A stretch of 62,248 nt of DNA from a virus (IMGVR_UViG_3300028490_000008:1-62248); one strand, 5' to 3'. Counted from the stretch's first letter, positions 1 through 8,577 are shown. Notes: a model not told the origin generated them from the sequence alone. A program made the numbers and translations.

Positions 1-1
1 C

Positions 2-556
2 AAGAAGAGCGAGAGCTTAAAGGATATTGTTATCGCCAAACTCAATGAGGAGGGTAGAGATATTGTAAGTATAGACACAGAGGTTGTAGAGACTTTTGCT
101 GTACCTGGTGACGAAGTTGTGCATACAATTAAAGAGTGGACAGGAATGGACTTTAATCTTGAGACAAAAGAGTGGACATACACTGAACCCACAGAGATGC
201 TAGAGGGAGATACTTTTTGTTATCACTCTGGTATGCATAGAGACATGAGTTGGTCTATCTTGGGTACGTATTTCAATAGTCAGGACGGAGAGGTTAGCAC
301 AATAGAGTACGCTCCTCAAGGTGCATTGGATGGAGACGATGATATCTACCATGCACTAGGCGTGATGATAGAAGATATTCTATTCAGAGAAGTAAGAGAT
401 GAGTTGACAAAAGAGAAAATCACCATGCTTGTAAATAAAGAGATAGATTATTTGCTTGATAAAGATATGGTGGAAGAGATATGCACCATGCATAGAGTGG
501 GTTCTAAGAGTAGACCTAAACCAGAGGGAGTGCCTGATGGCGAGATCCCATTTTAA
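2..556 (+). CDS. Hypothetical acidic protein with SSB-like C-terminal tip (5' partial)
   Basis: The reading frame is open from the left edge of the window, so the gene starts upstream; an in-frame GTG at 119 is only an internal candidate start. At least 184 residues are present, rich in Asp and Glu. I recognise no enzymatic domain. The last residues are PDGEIPF, which resembles the acidic C-terminal tip of bacterial SSB proteins and of the SSB encoded at 2046, which ends in EDEIPF. In SSBs this tip recruits replication and repair proteins. Here it may be a mimic or may compete for SSB partners, which is inference. The next gene follows after 9 bp with an AAGGAG ribosome site. Confidence 0.7.
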   Translation, partial: KKSESLKDIVIAKLNEEGRDIVSIDTEVVETFAVPGDEVVHTIKEWTGMDFNLETKEWTYTEPTEMLEGDTFCYHSGMHRDMSWSILGTYFNSQDGEVSTIEYAPQGALDGDDDIYHALGVMIEDILFREVRDELTKEKITMLVNKEIDYLLDKDMVEEICTMHRVGSKSRPKPEGVPDGEIPF

Positions 557-565
557 GGAGAACGT

Positions 566-778
566 ATGAGTTTTAAGTCGTACAACATGGACAATATGAA
601 GGCTAGAGATGTACTAAATCTACAAGTAGCCATTGAGAGAATGGGCTTCACCCACAATGACTACAAGATTATGCACTTCGGTAGCCATAGTATTGAACTT
701 AAAGTCAAAAACAAAGAGTTGCACTGGCTTATCAAGTCTATTGCTAAACTAAACAGAAGCAAGAAGGGAAAGAAATGA
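566..778 (+). CDS. Small basic hypothetical protein
   Basis: A 70-residue product with a lysine-rich C-terminus (RSKKGKK). The ATG follows an AAGGAG ribosome site at 555-560. The stop overlaps the ATG of the next gene (ATGA), so the two are probably translationally coupled. No domain recognised. It belongs to a tightly packed plus-strand block that also holds ssb. Confidence 0.75.
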   Translation: MSFKSYNMDNMKARDVLNLQVAIERMGFTHNDYKIMHFGSHSIELKVKNKELHWLIKSIAKLNRSKKGKK

Positions 779-1626
779 AAGATACGTTACAGGCACTAAT
801 GCAAGGAAGACTTGTCATGATGCCACAGAATTTTTATGCAGAGGCATACAAGATAGGTCCAGATGAACACGGAGATGATTGTATCGTTACTCACCCAGGT
901 AATGAAAAACTTGAGGACTATGAGATGCTTGCAATGCTCATGGACAGTGATATTCTTAAGTGGGAAATTGACGAGAGCGAGTTTCCAGACAAGACTGTCG
1001 AGGCTTACTGTGAGTATTATGGAGACGATGAAGATGATGCCTATGATGGTCCACAAAAAACAGACTGTGTGTGTAAGCGGTGCGGCAATGAAACTGTAGT
1101 AAAAGAGGATGCCTCAGACTATCCATATTACTGCTACAGTTGTGACCAGAATATGTATAGTTTTGAGGTTGAAGGAGGTGAGCCTAAATCGGTGTGTGCA
1201 GAGTATATCGAAGATGCTTCGGACATGGACACTAGGTTTTATGAAGTGTCTTGCCCTGACGGTAGCAACACCAATCTTGAAATTGAAGTAGCTCTTCTTA
1301 CTAATGAAACAGAACTCGCATGGCTTGAAGTAACTGCTCATGCAGACGGAAAGAAGGTGTTTAACTCATCTCAATGTATAGGGGAGTGGCACGACAAACT
1401 TGGGTTAACTCACACTATTAGTGAGGAATACATAACAGTCCAAGTTGCCAACTGCGACAAGAGAGCAACGCTTCAGGTGAAGGTCCAGAAAGATGAGCCA
1501 GGCATCATCTTTGATTTATTCAAGTATGAGTCCACACCAACTACTGATGCTTTTTCTGAAAGAGAAGAGGAGATTGTAGAAGCTCTTGGATATCTAACCA
1601 TGGAAGACTGTCATGAAGATACTTAA
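775..1626 (+). CDS. Acidic protein with a central zinc ribbon
   Basis: A 283-residue product. A likely zinc-binding module is visible as C100-x2-C103 paired with C120-x2-C123, in the contexts VCKRC and YCYSC. The flanking sequence is strongly acidic (for example DDEDDAYD just before the ribbon). Such ribbons occur in nucleic-acid or protein-binding proteins, but the function here is unknown. It starts by ATGA overlap with the gene before and overlaps the next gene by 14 nt, so it is co-translated with its neighbours. Confidence 0.75.
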   Translation: MKDTLQALMQGRLVMMPQNFYAEAYKIGPDEHGDDCIVTHPGNEKLEDYEMLAMLMDSDILKWEIDESEFPDKTVEAYCEYYGDDEDDAYDGPQKTDCVCKRCGNETVVKEDASDYPYYCYSCDQNMYSFEVEGGEPKSVCAEYIEDASDMDTRFYEVSCPDGSNTNLEIEVALLTNETELAWLEVTAHADGKKVFNSSQCIGEWHDKLGLTHTISEEYITVQVANCDKRATLQVKVQKDEPGIIFDLFKYESTPTTDAFSEREEEIVEALGYLTMEDCHEDT

Positions 1627-2032
1627 TGATGAAGAGAAATATGAGAATGAGGCATACTATATATCGTCTATAGGAACAGAAGGGATGCTTCAGATGTTTT
1701 TAGACCATGGTCTTATTGATAATATTTCAGGAGATTATGGCAGAGATGTAAGCAAGCTGTGTCATAATGCTACATTGTATTACGTAAGCATGCTAAAGGC
1801 TATGTATGGGGATATGTTAATGGATTATGTATCTGTTCATATTGGATTGTTTGATGGAATGGATCATTCTTGGCTTCAGCTAGGAGATGCCTTTATAGAC
1901 CCTACACTGCAACAGTTTGTTGACGGAGTACCAGAGGTGGCCATAGTACCAAGTGACTGCACTAGGTACAGGTCTGACAATAAAATGACGCCATCAGAAT
2001 ATATGGCTTCATTAGAAGAACAACTTAAATAA
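1613..2032 (+). CDS. Putative transglutaminase/papain-like cysteine-fold protein
   Basis: A 139-residue product. The spacing of C50 (KLCHNATLYY), H85 (MDHSWLQL) and D96 (AFIDPTLQQF) looks like the Cys-His-Asp triad of transglutaminase-like or papain-like folds, in which the His is usually followed by an aromatic residue and the Asp sits in a D-x-T or D-P-T context. The reaction (peptidase, acyltransferase or deamidase) cannot be told from sequence. The start overlaps the previous gene by 14 nt; ssb follows after 13 bp. The fold assignment is by eye and moderate at best. Confidence 0.6.
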   Translation: MKILNDEEKYENEAYYISSIGTEGMLQMFLDHGLIDNISGDYGRDVSKLCHNATLYYVSMLKAMYGDMLMDYVSVHIGLFDGMDHSWLQLGDAFIDPTLQQFVDGVPEVAIVPSDCTRYRSDNKMTPSEYMASLEEQLK

Positions 2033-2045
2033 CAGGAGATAGAAT

Positions 2046-2618
2046 ATGTATAACAAGATAACACTGGTAGGTAACTTAACGAGAGATATAGAGCTTCGAT
2101 ATACGCAGGGCGGATCTGCAATCGGAAGCACAGGTATTGCTACAAATAGAAAATGGAAGTCTCAAACTGGTGAGCAAAAAGAAGAGGTTATGTTTGTAGA
2201 CATCACATTCTTTGGTCGTTCGGCTGAGATAGCAAACCAGTACCTTCGTAAAGGAAGCAAGATCTTGGTAGACGGAAGACTCAAATTAGAGCAGTGGAAC
2301 GCACAAGATGGGAGCAAGAGATCAAAGCATAGTGTTACTGTAGAGACAATGAAGATGCTTGATGGCAACCCTAATAATCAGGGTGGTGGCAATCAGGGTG
2401 GATACCAAAACAACAACAACCAAGCAGGTGGTCAAAATGGTGGGTACCAGAATAATGGCCATCAAAATAACGGGAACCAGAATAATGGGAACCAAAATAA
2501 CGGACACCAGAACAATGGGAACCAGAACAACAGGAACCAGAATAATGGTGGTCAAGGCAATGGTCAGCCTGATGGAATTCCTGAGATTGATATCAATGAG
2601 GATGAAATTCCATTTTAA
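2046..2618 (+). CDS. ssb: Single-stranded DNA-binding protein
   Basis: A 190-residue SSB that would coat ssDNA during phage replication and recombination. Residues 1 to about 105 form the OB-fold, with the family landmarks NKITLVGNLTRDIELRY near the N-terminus and VDITFFGRSAEIA with YLRKGSKILVDGRL in the middle. Residues about 106-175 are a low-complexity Gly/Asn/Gln linker built from imperfect NNGNQ/NNGHQ repeats, and the protein ends in the acidic tip EDEIPF. The length and three-part architecture match bacterial SSBs with an unusually Asn-rich linker. The ATG is preceded by an AGGAGAT ribosome site. A stem-loop follows the stop. Confidence 0.95.
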   Translation: MYNKITLVGNLTRDIELRYTQGGSAIGSTGIATNRKWKSQTGEQKEEVMFVDITFFGRSAEIANQYLRKGSKILVDGRLKLEQWNAQDGSKRSKHSVTVETMKMLDGNPNNQGGGNQGGYQNNNNQAGGQNGGYQNNGHQNNGNQNNGNQNNGHQNNGNQNNRNQNNGGQGNGQPDGIPEIDINEDEIPF

Positions 2619-2623
2619 CGGGT

Positions 2624-2640
2624 AGGCAGGCACTCTGCCT
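2624..2640 (+). terminator. Stem-loop downstream of ssb
   Basis: Perfect 6-bp stem AGGCAG/CTGCCT with a 5-nt loop (GCACT), starting 6 bp after the ssb stop. No U-tract follows, so it may protect or attenuate the ssb transcript rather than act as a classical intrinsic terminator. Confidence 0.4.
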
Positions 2641-2676
2641 GTCATTCACAAAATAAAAACACAAAGGAAAAATCGG

Positions 2677-3534
2677 ATGAGATTAGTACGGAAAGAAAAG
2701 AGTAGTGGGACATGGGGTATAACCTGTAGTTCGAGAGGTGATGATAATGAGAACTTCATACTGTTATGGTTAGGGTCTGTAGTCTATACATATTATTTTG
2801 ACTGGTTCTTCTTGAAACCATATACATATGAGTGGACATACAACGGAACAACGCACAAAGACATGATCGCAGCAAGAGAGCTAGGGTTCACTATTAGTCT
2901 TGGTGAATACGACGGATACATCAGCATTAGATATGGTGCGGACAAAGACTTCCTTATGACAAACAGGAAGGATAATAGCAACATTAAACATATCACCACG
3001 TTTAGAAGAATGTGGTCTATACCATGGATGCACTCAACATTTAGAGAGCATGCATTGCTTAATATGGACGGCACAGTATTTGTTGTCGTTGATAGAAAAT
3101 GCAACCTTGGGAACGTAGGCGAGAACCCTTGGGACTACACCGGTCATGAGAGAATGAAATTTACTTTCTATGACGGATATGATGGAGATGTAATCACTGC
3201 AACAATATATAGGGAGCGACGAACTTGGACAAAAGGTGAGAGCTGGATGAGTTGGCTTAGATATCTCACCAAGCCTATTGTGTCCGACTCTATTAGTCTT
3301 GACTATAACAAAGAGGTGGGGCGTGGCAAAGGCTCTTACAAGGGAGGCATTACGGGGCAAGGTACAGAGGTCAAAAAAGGGGAGTCCGTCTTGGGTACGT
3401 GTATGCGTTTCTGTAGTGAAGCAGGGCATACTTTTATTGACTTTGAAAAAGACCTTAGCGGACATCGTGTATACAAGAATGTACACATAGAGCGTAAACC
3501 TATAGAGGCCAAAGGTCAAGGGGGTGTGCTTTGA
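2677..3534 (+). CDS. Hypothetical protein
   Basis: A 285-residue product rich in Trp and Tyr (for example WGITCSS, TYYFDWFF, WTKGESWMSWL), which suggests a folded beta-rich protein, but no family is recognised. The start is an ATG after an AAAGGA ribosome site. The stop TGA overlaps the TTG start of the next gene (TTGA), indicating translational coupling. It lies just downstream of ssb. Confidence 0.75.
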   Translation: MRLVRKEKSSGTWGITCSSRGDDNENFILLWLGSVVYTYYFDWFFLKPYTYEWTYNGTTHKDMIAARELGFTISLGEYDGYISIRYGADKDFLMTNRKDNSNIKHITTFRRMWSIPWMHSTFREHALLNMDGTVFVVVDRKCNLGNVGENPWDYTGHERMKFTFYDGYDGDVITATIYRERRTWTKGESWMSWLRYLTKPIVSDSISLDYNKEVGRGKGSYKGGITGQGTEVKKGESVLGTCMRFCSEAGHTFIDFEKDLSGHRVYKNVHIERKPIEAKGQGGVL

Positions 3535-4427
3535 AACACCCAATATATGAATATTCTTTAACATGGATACGGAACGCTGCTGATCTAATGGGTGAAGGAA
3601 AATATGAAGAAGCAGACAAGATCATATCTGCCAAAACAAAAGGAGAGGAAGCAGAAGAGACTCTATACCCTATGTATTCCATGATGGCTGCAAGTATTGC
3701 TGCCGTAAAAGAAGGCGGATATGTAAATATTGATGCCTCAAGTGACAACTGGTATACAGAAATGTCTAGGAAGGTAATCTCTGCTTTAGCTGTGAAAAAC
3801 TTCAAGATGCCATTCGGTTCTGGTGTTATTTCAATAGACACAGGGAAATATTTATTCTTCAGTGATGAGAAAGGCATTGCTATAACAATGCTGTGGGATA
3901 CTATTCTGTTTGGGCCAGACAAGAAGGAGATGTCAAGAAGAATAGAAACTATCGACATGGATGAGGTGGCAGGTCTTGTAGAGGACTCCGTTTCATTTGC
4001 ATTTGTGATAATGAAAAATGAAGATGGGACAATAGGTGAGTCTATGGAGCAACAATTCTTTGACGAAAATATAGAGGATCGTCAGAAGAAAACCGTGTAT
4101 GCAATCCTTTCGGCATTGATGTATGTGTCCATGTCGAACTCATCAGTAGAAGAGTTTTCTGATACAGTTAAGCGGAAAAAGGTTCTGCACAAAAAAAGAA
4201 AAGGTGTTCCAAAACATGTAATGAACGTGATAAATGTTAGGCAAAAGGTTCGCAAAAGTACAGGGGTAGCAATATCTGACAGTACACCTTCTGACAAGAT
4301 GTGGATTGTTAGGGGGCATTGGAGAAACCAGTGGTATGCAAAAGATGGTGTCCATAAACCAAAATGGATAGACCCTCACTTCAAAGGAAAAGGAAAAGAG
4401 TTTGCAGAGAAAATATACAAGGTGTGA
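3531..4427 (+). CDS. Hypothetical protein with C-terminal VRGHWR motif
   Basis: A 298-residue product. The start codon is TTG preceded by AAGGGGG and overlapping the previous stop. The first ~200 residues are acidic and unrecognised. A basic stretch (VKRKKVLHKKRKG) leads to a C-terminal WIVRGHWRNQWY...KPKWIDPHFKG block. I recall similar VRGHWR-x2-x...WI-x-P-x2-K/R-G ends in phage and plasmid proteins of unknown function, where they are assumed to bind nucleic acid; that is recollection, not a search result. Confidence 0.75.
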   Translation: MKHPIYEYSLTWIRNAADLMGEGKYEEADKIISAKTKGEEAEETLYPMYSMMAASIAAVKEGGYVNIDASSDNWYTEMSRKVISALAVKNFKMPFGSGVISIDTGKYLFFSDEKGIAITMLWDTILFGPDKKEMSRRIETIDMDEVAGLVEDSVSFAFVIMKNEDGTIGESMEQQFFDENIEDRQKKTVYAILSALMYVSMSNSSVEEFSDTVKRKKVLHKKRKGVPKHVMNVINVRQKVRKSTGVAISDSTPSDKMWIVRGHWRNQWYAKDGVHKPKWIDPHFKGKGKEFAEKIYKV

Positions 4428-4430
4428 TTT

Positions 4431-4667
4431 ATGTGTGTAGACTTACATGATATGTTTGGTATGTTTTTTGAGGAGTTCAAAATAAGACTATTCTCAATAA
4501 ACGTAGATGCAGAAGATGCAAGTGCTGTGCTAAAGGCACGGAAGAAGGCAAGGCATGTATCTCAATTACGTGTGCTTGAGGAAAGAATGTCAGAGCTTAC
4601 TCCGAAAGAGATACGCTTAGTGCGTCAAGCTCTGGACAGGACACCATTAAGGAGCAAAGATGGGTGA
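4431..4667 (+). CDS. Small helical hypothetical protein
   Basis: A 78-residue product. The C-terminal half is highly charged and predicted helical, including VLKARKKARHVSQLRVLEERM and a LTPKEIRLVRQAL segment. No family recognised. The ATG is 3 bp after the previous stop, and the gene overlaps the next one by 8 nt. Confidence 0.7.
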   Translation: MCVDLHDMFGMFFEEFKIRLFSINVDAEDASAVLKARKKARHVSQLRVLEERMSELTPKEIRLVRQALDRTPLRSKDG

Positions 4668-4905
4668 AACATTACAGGAAATACTACAGTCCATAAATGA
4701 CAGCATAGGCGTAGTTATCTATATAGTAGGGCATGAGGGTGATATAGTAAGTCTATTCGCAGGAAATGGTGAAGGTATTGAGTATTTAATTATGGTCGGT
4801 GACAACAAAGAGGTATCTTTGTATTTGAAGGGTGTCCGTAGTGGCGTAAACACCATGATACAACAGAGAATGATTGAGAGAGAAGCGAACAAAGAAGGAG
4901 CTTGA
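4660..4905 (+). CDS. Small hypothetical protein
   Basis: An 81-residue product with a hydrophobic/beta N-terminal half (IGVVIYIVGHEGDIVSLF) and a charged C-terminus. The ATG has an AAGGAG ribosome site inside the end of the previous gene, so the pair is coupled. No domain recognised. Confidence 0.7.
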   Translation: MGETLQEILQSINDSIGVVIYIVGHEGDIVSLFAGNGEGIEYLIMVGDNKEVSLYLKGVRSGVNTMIQQRMIEREANKEGA

Positions 4906-4906
4906 G

Positions 4907-5239
4907 ATGGAAAATAACGGGAAGAGAGTGAAGTGTTCTTGTGGCTCAACACTTGTGCATGTGGACACCGTTCATGAGTGTAGTACATGTAAACAGAATG
5001 GGTTTATTTTAAGCCCAGATACAGCAGAAGCCCTTGGTGTTGGAGAGAAGTATATGTATTATGATGAACGGCTAAGGATAGATGCTGGAACCATGTTAAA
5101 CAAGACTATATCACGTACAGAGTGTGAAGACAGTGGTGAGTGCGACATGGGTACTAATTGGAATGCAGGGTGTTCACTGTACATCTGTGCAGAATGTGAT
5201 AAGACAGTTGACTTTGTTGCATTTGTGGATGGTTGCTAA
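4907..5239 (+). CDS. Cys-rich zinc-ribbon protein
   Basis: 110 residues from the ATG at 4907, chosen because GAAGGAG lies 6 bp upstream; a longer frame from 4874 would overlap the previous gene. Two Cys clusters are visible: C10-x-C12 with C25-x2-C28 near the N-terminus, and a second set toward the C-terminus (ECDMG, GCSLYICAEC). The arrangement suggests two small zinc ribbons. The role is unknown; another ribbon protein lies at 775. Confidence 0.75.
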   Translation: MENNGKRVKCSCGSTLVHVDTVHECSTCKQNGFILSPDTAEALGVGEKYMYYDERLRIDAGTMLNKTISRTECEDSGECDMGTNWNAGCSLYICAECDKTVDFVAFVDGC

Positions 5240-5240
5240 T

Positions 5241-5504
5241 ATGTATTTTTCTTGTAGCAATGAGCTTGCAGATAAGCTTACTCGACCAGGGATGATACTT
5301 ACTCATGCAGAGCTTGAGCCAGAGTATATGTTTTTTGATCCAGACATGCATAACCCATTTAGAGTAGGAGACTATACTGTTGGAGACAGACCAATAGATG
5401 AAGAGTGGCTATGTTTTAATGAGGAAACAGAGTGGTATCGTATTTACCTAAATGATGACAACACAAGAATAATAGGAGAGACTGATGAGCAAAGAGAAGA
5501 GTAA
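5241..5504 (+). CDS. Small acidic hypothetical protein
   Basis: 87 residues from the ATG at 5241, 1 bp after the previous stop; an in-frame ATG at 5229 is an alternative. The frame is open further upstream but that part is only an alternate reading of the preceding gene. It is strongly acidic (IDEEWLCFNEETEW). No family recognised. Overlaps the next gene by 20 nt. Confidence 0.65.
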   Translation: MYFSCSNELADKLTRPGMILTHAELEPEYMFFDPDMHNPFRVGDYTVGDRPIDEEWLCFNEETEWYRIYLNDDNTRIIGETDEQREE

Positions 5505-5703
5505 GAAAGCATTGCATGTGATGTACGGATTTGCAGATGCTTTTAGAACAGATGAAGAACCGTATGCAAAAAAGGGTGCGAAGCTTATTCAGTCATATGA
5601 AGATGCGAGCGAAGAGAAGAAAGATATCATGGACGACATGATGATAACACTGTGTGGGTATTCTGTGCACACACTAACAAAAGGGAGCGATGATGAGCTG
5701 TGA
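5485..5703 (+). CDS. Small hypothetical protein
   Basis: A 72-residue charged, mostly helical product. The ATG has an AGGAGAG ribosome site 5 bp upstream and lies within the end of the preceding gene. It overlaps the following start by 14 nt. No domain recognised. Confidence 0.7.
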   Translation: MSKEKSKKALHVMYGFADAFRTDEEPYAKKGAKLIQSYEDASEEKKDIMDDMMITLCGYSVHTLTKGSDDEL

Positions 5704-6490
5704 TATGGAATACAGAGGAAGCATAGAATTTACGGGGGCTATTAGTGATCTCGAAAAGGTGTATGCTATAGTCGATGGATTATCATCAACACGTAGAGTG
5801 AAGAGAGACATGTCTTTGGCACCAAAGCTTACAGAGGACACGAATGGGTTTGGTGTTGAGGGAGAGTTTTATTTTGGTGATGATAAGACAACGATTGTGA
5901 ATAACAACACTCCTCCGGGGGAACAACCTTCTTTGTATTGTGGGTGGATGCCTAATGCTCTAGGTGAGATATACTGGAACTATGAAGAGAGAGCAGATAC
6001 TGTTGATGGTTGGATATGCTATATAGTAGAACATGTAATCAAAGCGAATAACTGTGTTGCTAATTGTGATATAGAGTTTCGTGGTGCAGACTGGGATCTC
6101 TGGGGTACGGTTGTAATCAAGGATAATGTAGTGGAAGTATACGATGGTCCATATAAAGAGGAGATAGCATCTCCACTTGTAGCCATGACTGCTATCAGAT
6201 ATTTTAACCCCTCGCAACTAGATGACCCATCAATCGTTCGAGCTGTGTCGGATATGAGTTCTGATGATATGGGTAATTGGTATTGTCTCTTGTTCTACTC
6301 TACATTAAATGAGCTTGTAGAAGAAGGTGTTACTGAAGCTGTAAATCAGCACGACTTAGATATAATTACAGACTTAGTGTCCGAAGTTATCGGGCATGAA
6401 GACGATGAGGCAGGTACTCCAAAGTACCCGGAAATATATATGTTTAGCGACCATGTTGCAACAGAAGAAATAGGAGAAAGAAATGAGTAA
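5690..6490 (+). CDS. Acidic hypothetical protein
   Basis: A 266-residue acidic product, starting at ATG 5690 (or the adjacent region at 5693) behind AAGGGAG. It contains several Trp/Asp-rich segments (FRGADWDLWGTVVI) but no recognised fold. The last codons overlap the thioredoxin start by 8 nt, so both are likely made from one message. Confidence 0.75.
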   Translation: MMSCDMEYRGSIEFTGAISDLEKVYAIVDGLSSTRRVKRDMSLAPKLTEDTNGFGVEGEFYFGDDKTTIVNNNTPPGEQPSLYCGWMPNALGEIYWNYEERADTVDGWICYIVEHVIKANNCVANCDIEFRGADWDLWGTVVIKDNVVEVYDGPYKEEIASPLVAMTAIRYFNPSQLDDPSIVRAVSDMSSDDMGNWYCLLFYSTLNELVEEGVTEAVNQHDLDIITDLVSEVIGHEDDEAGTPKYPEIYMFSDHVATEEIGERNE

Positions 6491-6809
6491 GATCGTAAAA
6501 GTTACAAAAGACAATAAAGATGAGGTTATCGGAAAAGGTATAGTGTTGCTAGACTTTTGGGCAGAGTGGTGTGGACCGTGTAGAATGATTGCACCGGTAC
6601 TAGAAGAGTTGTCTGAGGATAACGACGTTGCTGTTATTGCAAAAGTAAACACAGATGAAGAACAGGATATAGCAGTATCATATGGCATCCGTTCTATACC
6701 AACAGTTCTTTTGTTTGTAGATGGGGTTGAAGTAGACAGAACAGTTGGGGCAACATCGAAACGAGGCTATCAAGATATGATTGACAAACACACAGTGGAA
6801 GGTAAATAG
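6483..6809 (+). CDS. trxA: Thioredoxin
   Basis: A 108-residue protein with the whole thioredoxin fold and the redox motif WCGPC (C30, C33) in the context LLDFWAEWCGPC, followed by the cis-proline region SIPT (P73). It would reduce protein disulphides in the host cytoplasm using host thioredoxin reductase. Phages use thioredoxins to support ribonucleotide reductase or, in T7, as a host-supplied polymerase processivity factor. No ribonucleotide reductase or DNA polymerase lies in this window, so the partner is unknown. The length is typical. It starts inside the end of the previous gene with a GGAGAAAG site. Confidence 0.95.
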   Translation: MSKIVKVTKDNKDEVIGKGIVLLDFWAEWCGPCRMIAPVLEELSEDNDVAVIAKVNTDEEQDIAVSYGIRSIPTVLLFVDGVEVDRTVGATSKRGYQDMIDKHTVEGK

Positions 6810-6810
6810 C

Positions 6811-8022
6811 ATGAACAAAATTACAGCAGTTGGACTATTGGCAAATGGAGAGTGTGATGCAATCATGCATGGCACTTCGGAGTTTATTCTTAATGGTGAG
6901 GATATCGTAAACAAGCGTAGTAAAAAAGCATTGGATATGAAGAAGATGTTTGAAGAGGGTTGGGACACAAAGCTTCTTCCTAGATGGGATGATGCAATGA
7001 GTGATGGGCAAGAGTCCCCAACGCTGTGTGTGTTAGAGAATGATGGTTCTGTAATCATTATCCTTAGCAAGACAGAAGATGGCGATTACATCACCTCTTA
7101 TGGGGAGATATATGACAAGGAAACCTATGGGCAACTACGTCCAGCAACAAGAGATGAAGCATTAGCTTTAGTGGCTGACATCAAGGATACTCCCCAACCA
7201 AGAGCGAAGCCAAAAGCCAAGCCTAAAGCAGAGGATGTTGCGAAGCCTGTCTCGGAGCCGGAAGTAGTAGAGACTATCCCAAAAGCAGTAAGCTCAGAAG
7301 ACTTTGTTCAAGAGATGTTACACGAAAAACATAAACCTGCCGTAATTAAAGGCGAGACTGATATTAGCCAGACCGGTGAAAAGTTTGGTATTGACCTCGG
7401 TGCCCCAGGTGGAGATACAGGTGTTACCATGGAGATAGATTTAGGAGAGGAGTTGCCTGCTACACAAGACCATCCAGATGCACACCCAGTTGCAGAGGGA
7501 ATTGATCTTGTTGATACAACAACACCTTTTGATATTGATCCGGAAGATACCATTCCATTTGAGGTGGAGACCCCAAAGCAACAGGAGGCATGTCCTCCTA
7601 CGAAATCAGAGAATACTGTATCGCCAAAGGAAGGGACTACTGACATCAAGCGAAAGTTTGTAAGTCTAGGACTAGACCCAAGTTTCTGGGATGATTTTAA
7701 AGGCAAGCAGGAAGCAGCAGGGGTAGATCTCAATACGGTAGTCCTTAAAGGTGATGGTGAGCTTGGCAGTATGGTAATTACATACTTAGAGCAGAGAGCA
7801 AAAGCAACACCGTCTGAGCCAGCGAATGCAGGACAACTAACTCCTGCTGAAATCATCGATAGACTTGAGCCTCTGCTTGACTTTGGGCTAGACGAAGAGG
7901 ATGCTGTAGAGTTCTACAACTTCTTTAAGCTAGACAAGTTCAGTCTGCAAGATGTAGTGAGTAATGCGACAGATGAAGAAGTGACCGACAAGGTTCAAGA
8001 ATTTTATGATGCGAGAGCATAA
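6811..8022 (+). CDS. Modular acidic protein with internal SSB-tip-like motif
   Basis: 403 residues from the ATG at 6811, chosen because it follows the thioredoxin stop directly and has GGAAGG upstream. The N-terminal ~120 residues look folded. A Lys/Pro/Ala hinge (PRAKPKAKPKAE) leads to a long acidic, probably disordered middle containing DPEDTIPF, which resembles an SSB C-terminal tip. The C-terminal ~130 residues are helical. This layout suits a scaffold or adaptor near the replication machinery, but no family is recognised. Confidence 0.7.
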   Translation: MNKITAVGLLANGECDAIMHGTSEFILNGEDIVNKRSKKALDMKKMFEEGWDTKLLPRWDDAMSDGQESPTLCVLENDGSVIIILSKTEDGDYITSYGEIYDKETYGQLRPATRDEALALVADIKDTPQPRAKPKAKPKAEDVAKPVSEPEVVETIPKAVSSEDFVQEMLHEKHKPAVIKGETDISQTGEKFGIDLGAPGGDTGVTMEIDLGEELPATQDHPDAHPVAEGIDLVDTTTPFDIDPEDTIPFEVETPKQQEACPPTKSENTVSPKEGTTDIKRKFVSLGLDPSFWDDFKGKQEAAGVDLNTVVLKGDGELGSMVITYLEQRAKATPSEPANAGQLTPAEIIDRLEPLLDFGLDEEDAVEFYNFFKLDKFSLQDVVSNATDEEVTDKVQEFYDARA

Positions 8023-8031
8023 AGGATAAAC

Positions 8032-8355
8032 ATGGAAACACTACTACTTGAAAAAGAAAAGACGCTCATCGTATGGTGGGCACCGGATGCAGAGAACGAG
8101 AAAGTCTTTGTACTTCCTACTCCTACCGTAGAGATGGGAGTGCAGACAATACAGTTGTTATCGGCATACGATAGCTTCTTGGATGAGAATGATTTCAGAG
8201 TCAGACAGAACAGCAATGGAGCCCTTGGCTTCATGGGTGAAGATGGTGAGATTATTCCATGGTCCATCACAAGTATTGCACATGGGGGCAAGCAGTTTAC
8301 TGACCCCTTTGAGTACCTTGAGGCAAAGTATTCTAGCCAGCAGATCATAACATGA
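8032..8355 (+). CDS. Hypothetical protein
   Basis: A 107-residue product with an AAGGATAAAC ribosome-site context. No recognised domain. The stop overlaps the next start (ATGA). Confidence 0.7.
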   Translation: METLLLEKEKTLIVWWAPDAENEKVFVLPTPTVEMGVQTIQLLSAYDSFLDENDFRVRQNSNGALGFMGEDGEIIPWSITSIAHGGKQFTDPFEYLEAKYSSQQIIT

Positions 8356-8558
8356 GTGGCAAGGTAGCTATTAAAGTACATGCTATATCTGCAGAGTTTG
8401 CAGATGGAGCAGAGCTTGAGCAAAGACCTGTGTTTCTGAACGCTACAGATGCCCAAGCGTGTGCGGAAGCAATGGGCAAGGCGACAAACATAAAGATGTG
8501 CCAGAGCTGGCTTGCTACGATTACTGTAGACGAAGAGGAAGCAAAACTGTACAAGTAA
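8352..8558 (+). CDS. Small hypothetical protein
   Basis: A 68-residue product coupled to the gene before it by an ATGA overlap. It has an alanine-rich middle (NATDAQACAEAMGKA). No recognised domain. It is the last full-size gene before the terminator at 8643. Confidence 0.7.
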   Translation: MSGKVAIKVHAISAEFADGAELEQRPVFLNATDAQACAEAMGKATNIKMCQSWLATITVDEEEAKLYK

Positions 8559-8577
8559 ATATATGAAAGGAGAACCT

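Noticed and set aside
2380-2560. CRISPR-like or other DNA repeat in ssb
   Set aside because: The repetition is an in-frame Asn/Gln/Gly linker of the SSB; units are short and imperfect, without spacers.
7308-7856. 182-codon minus-strand frame
   Set aside because: Antisense to the 6811 gene, whose frame is supported by coupling to thioredoxin; no ribosome site on the minus strand.
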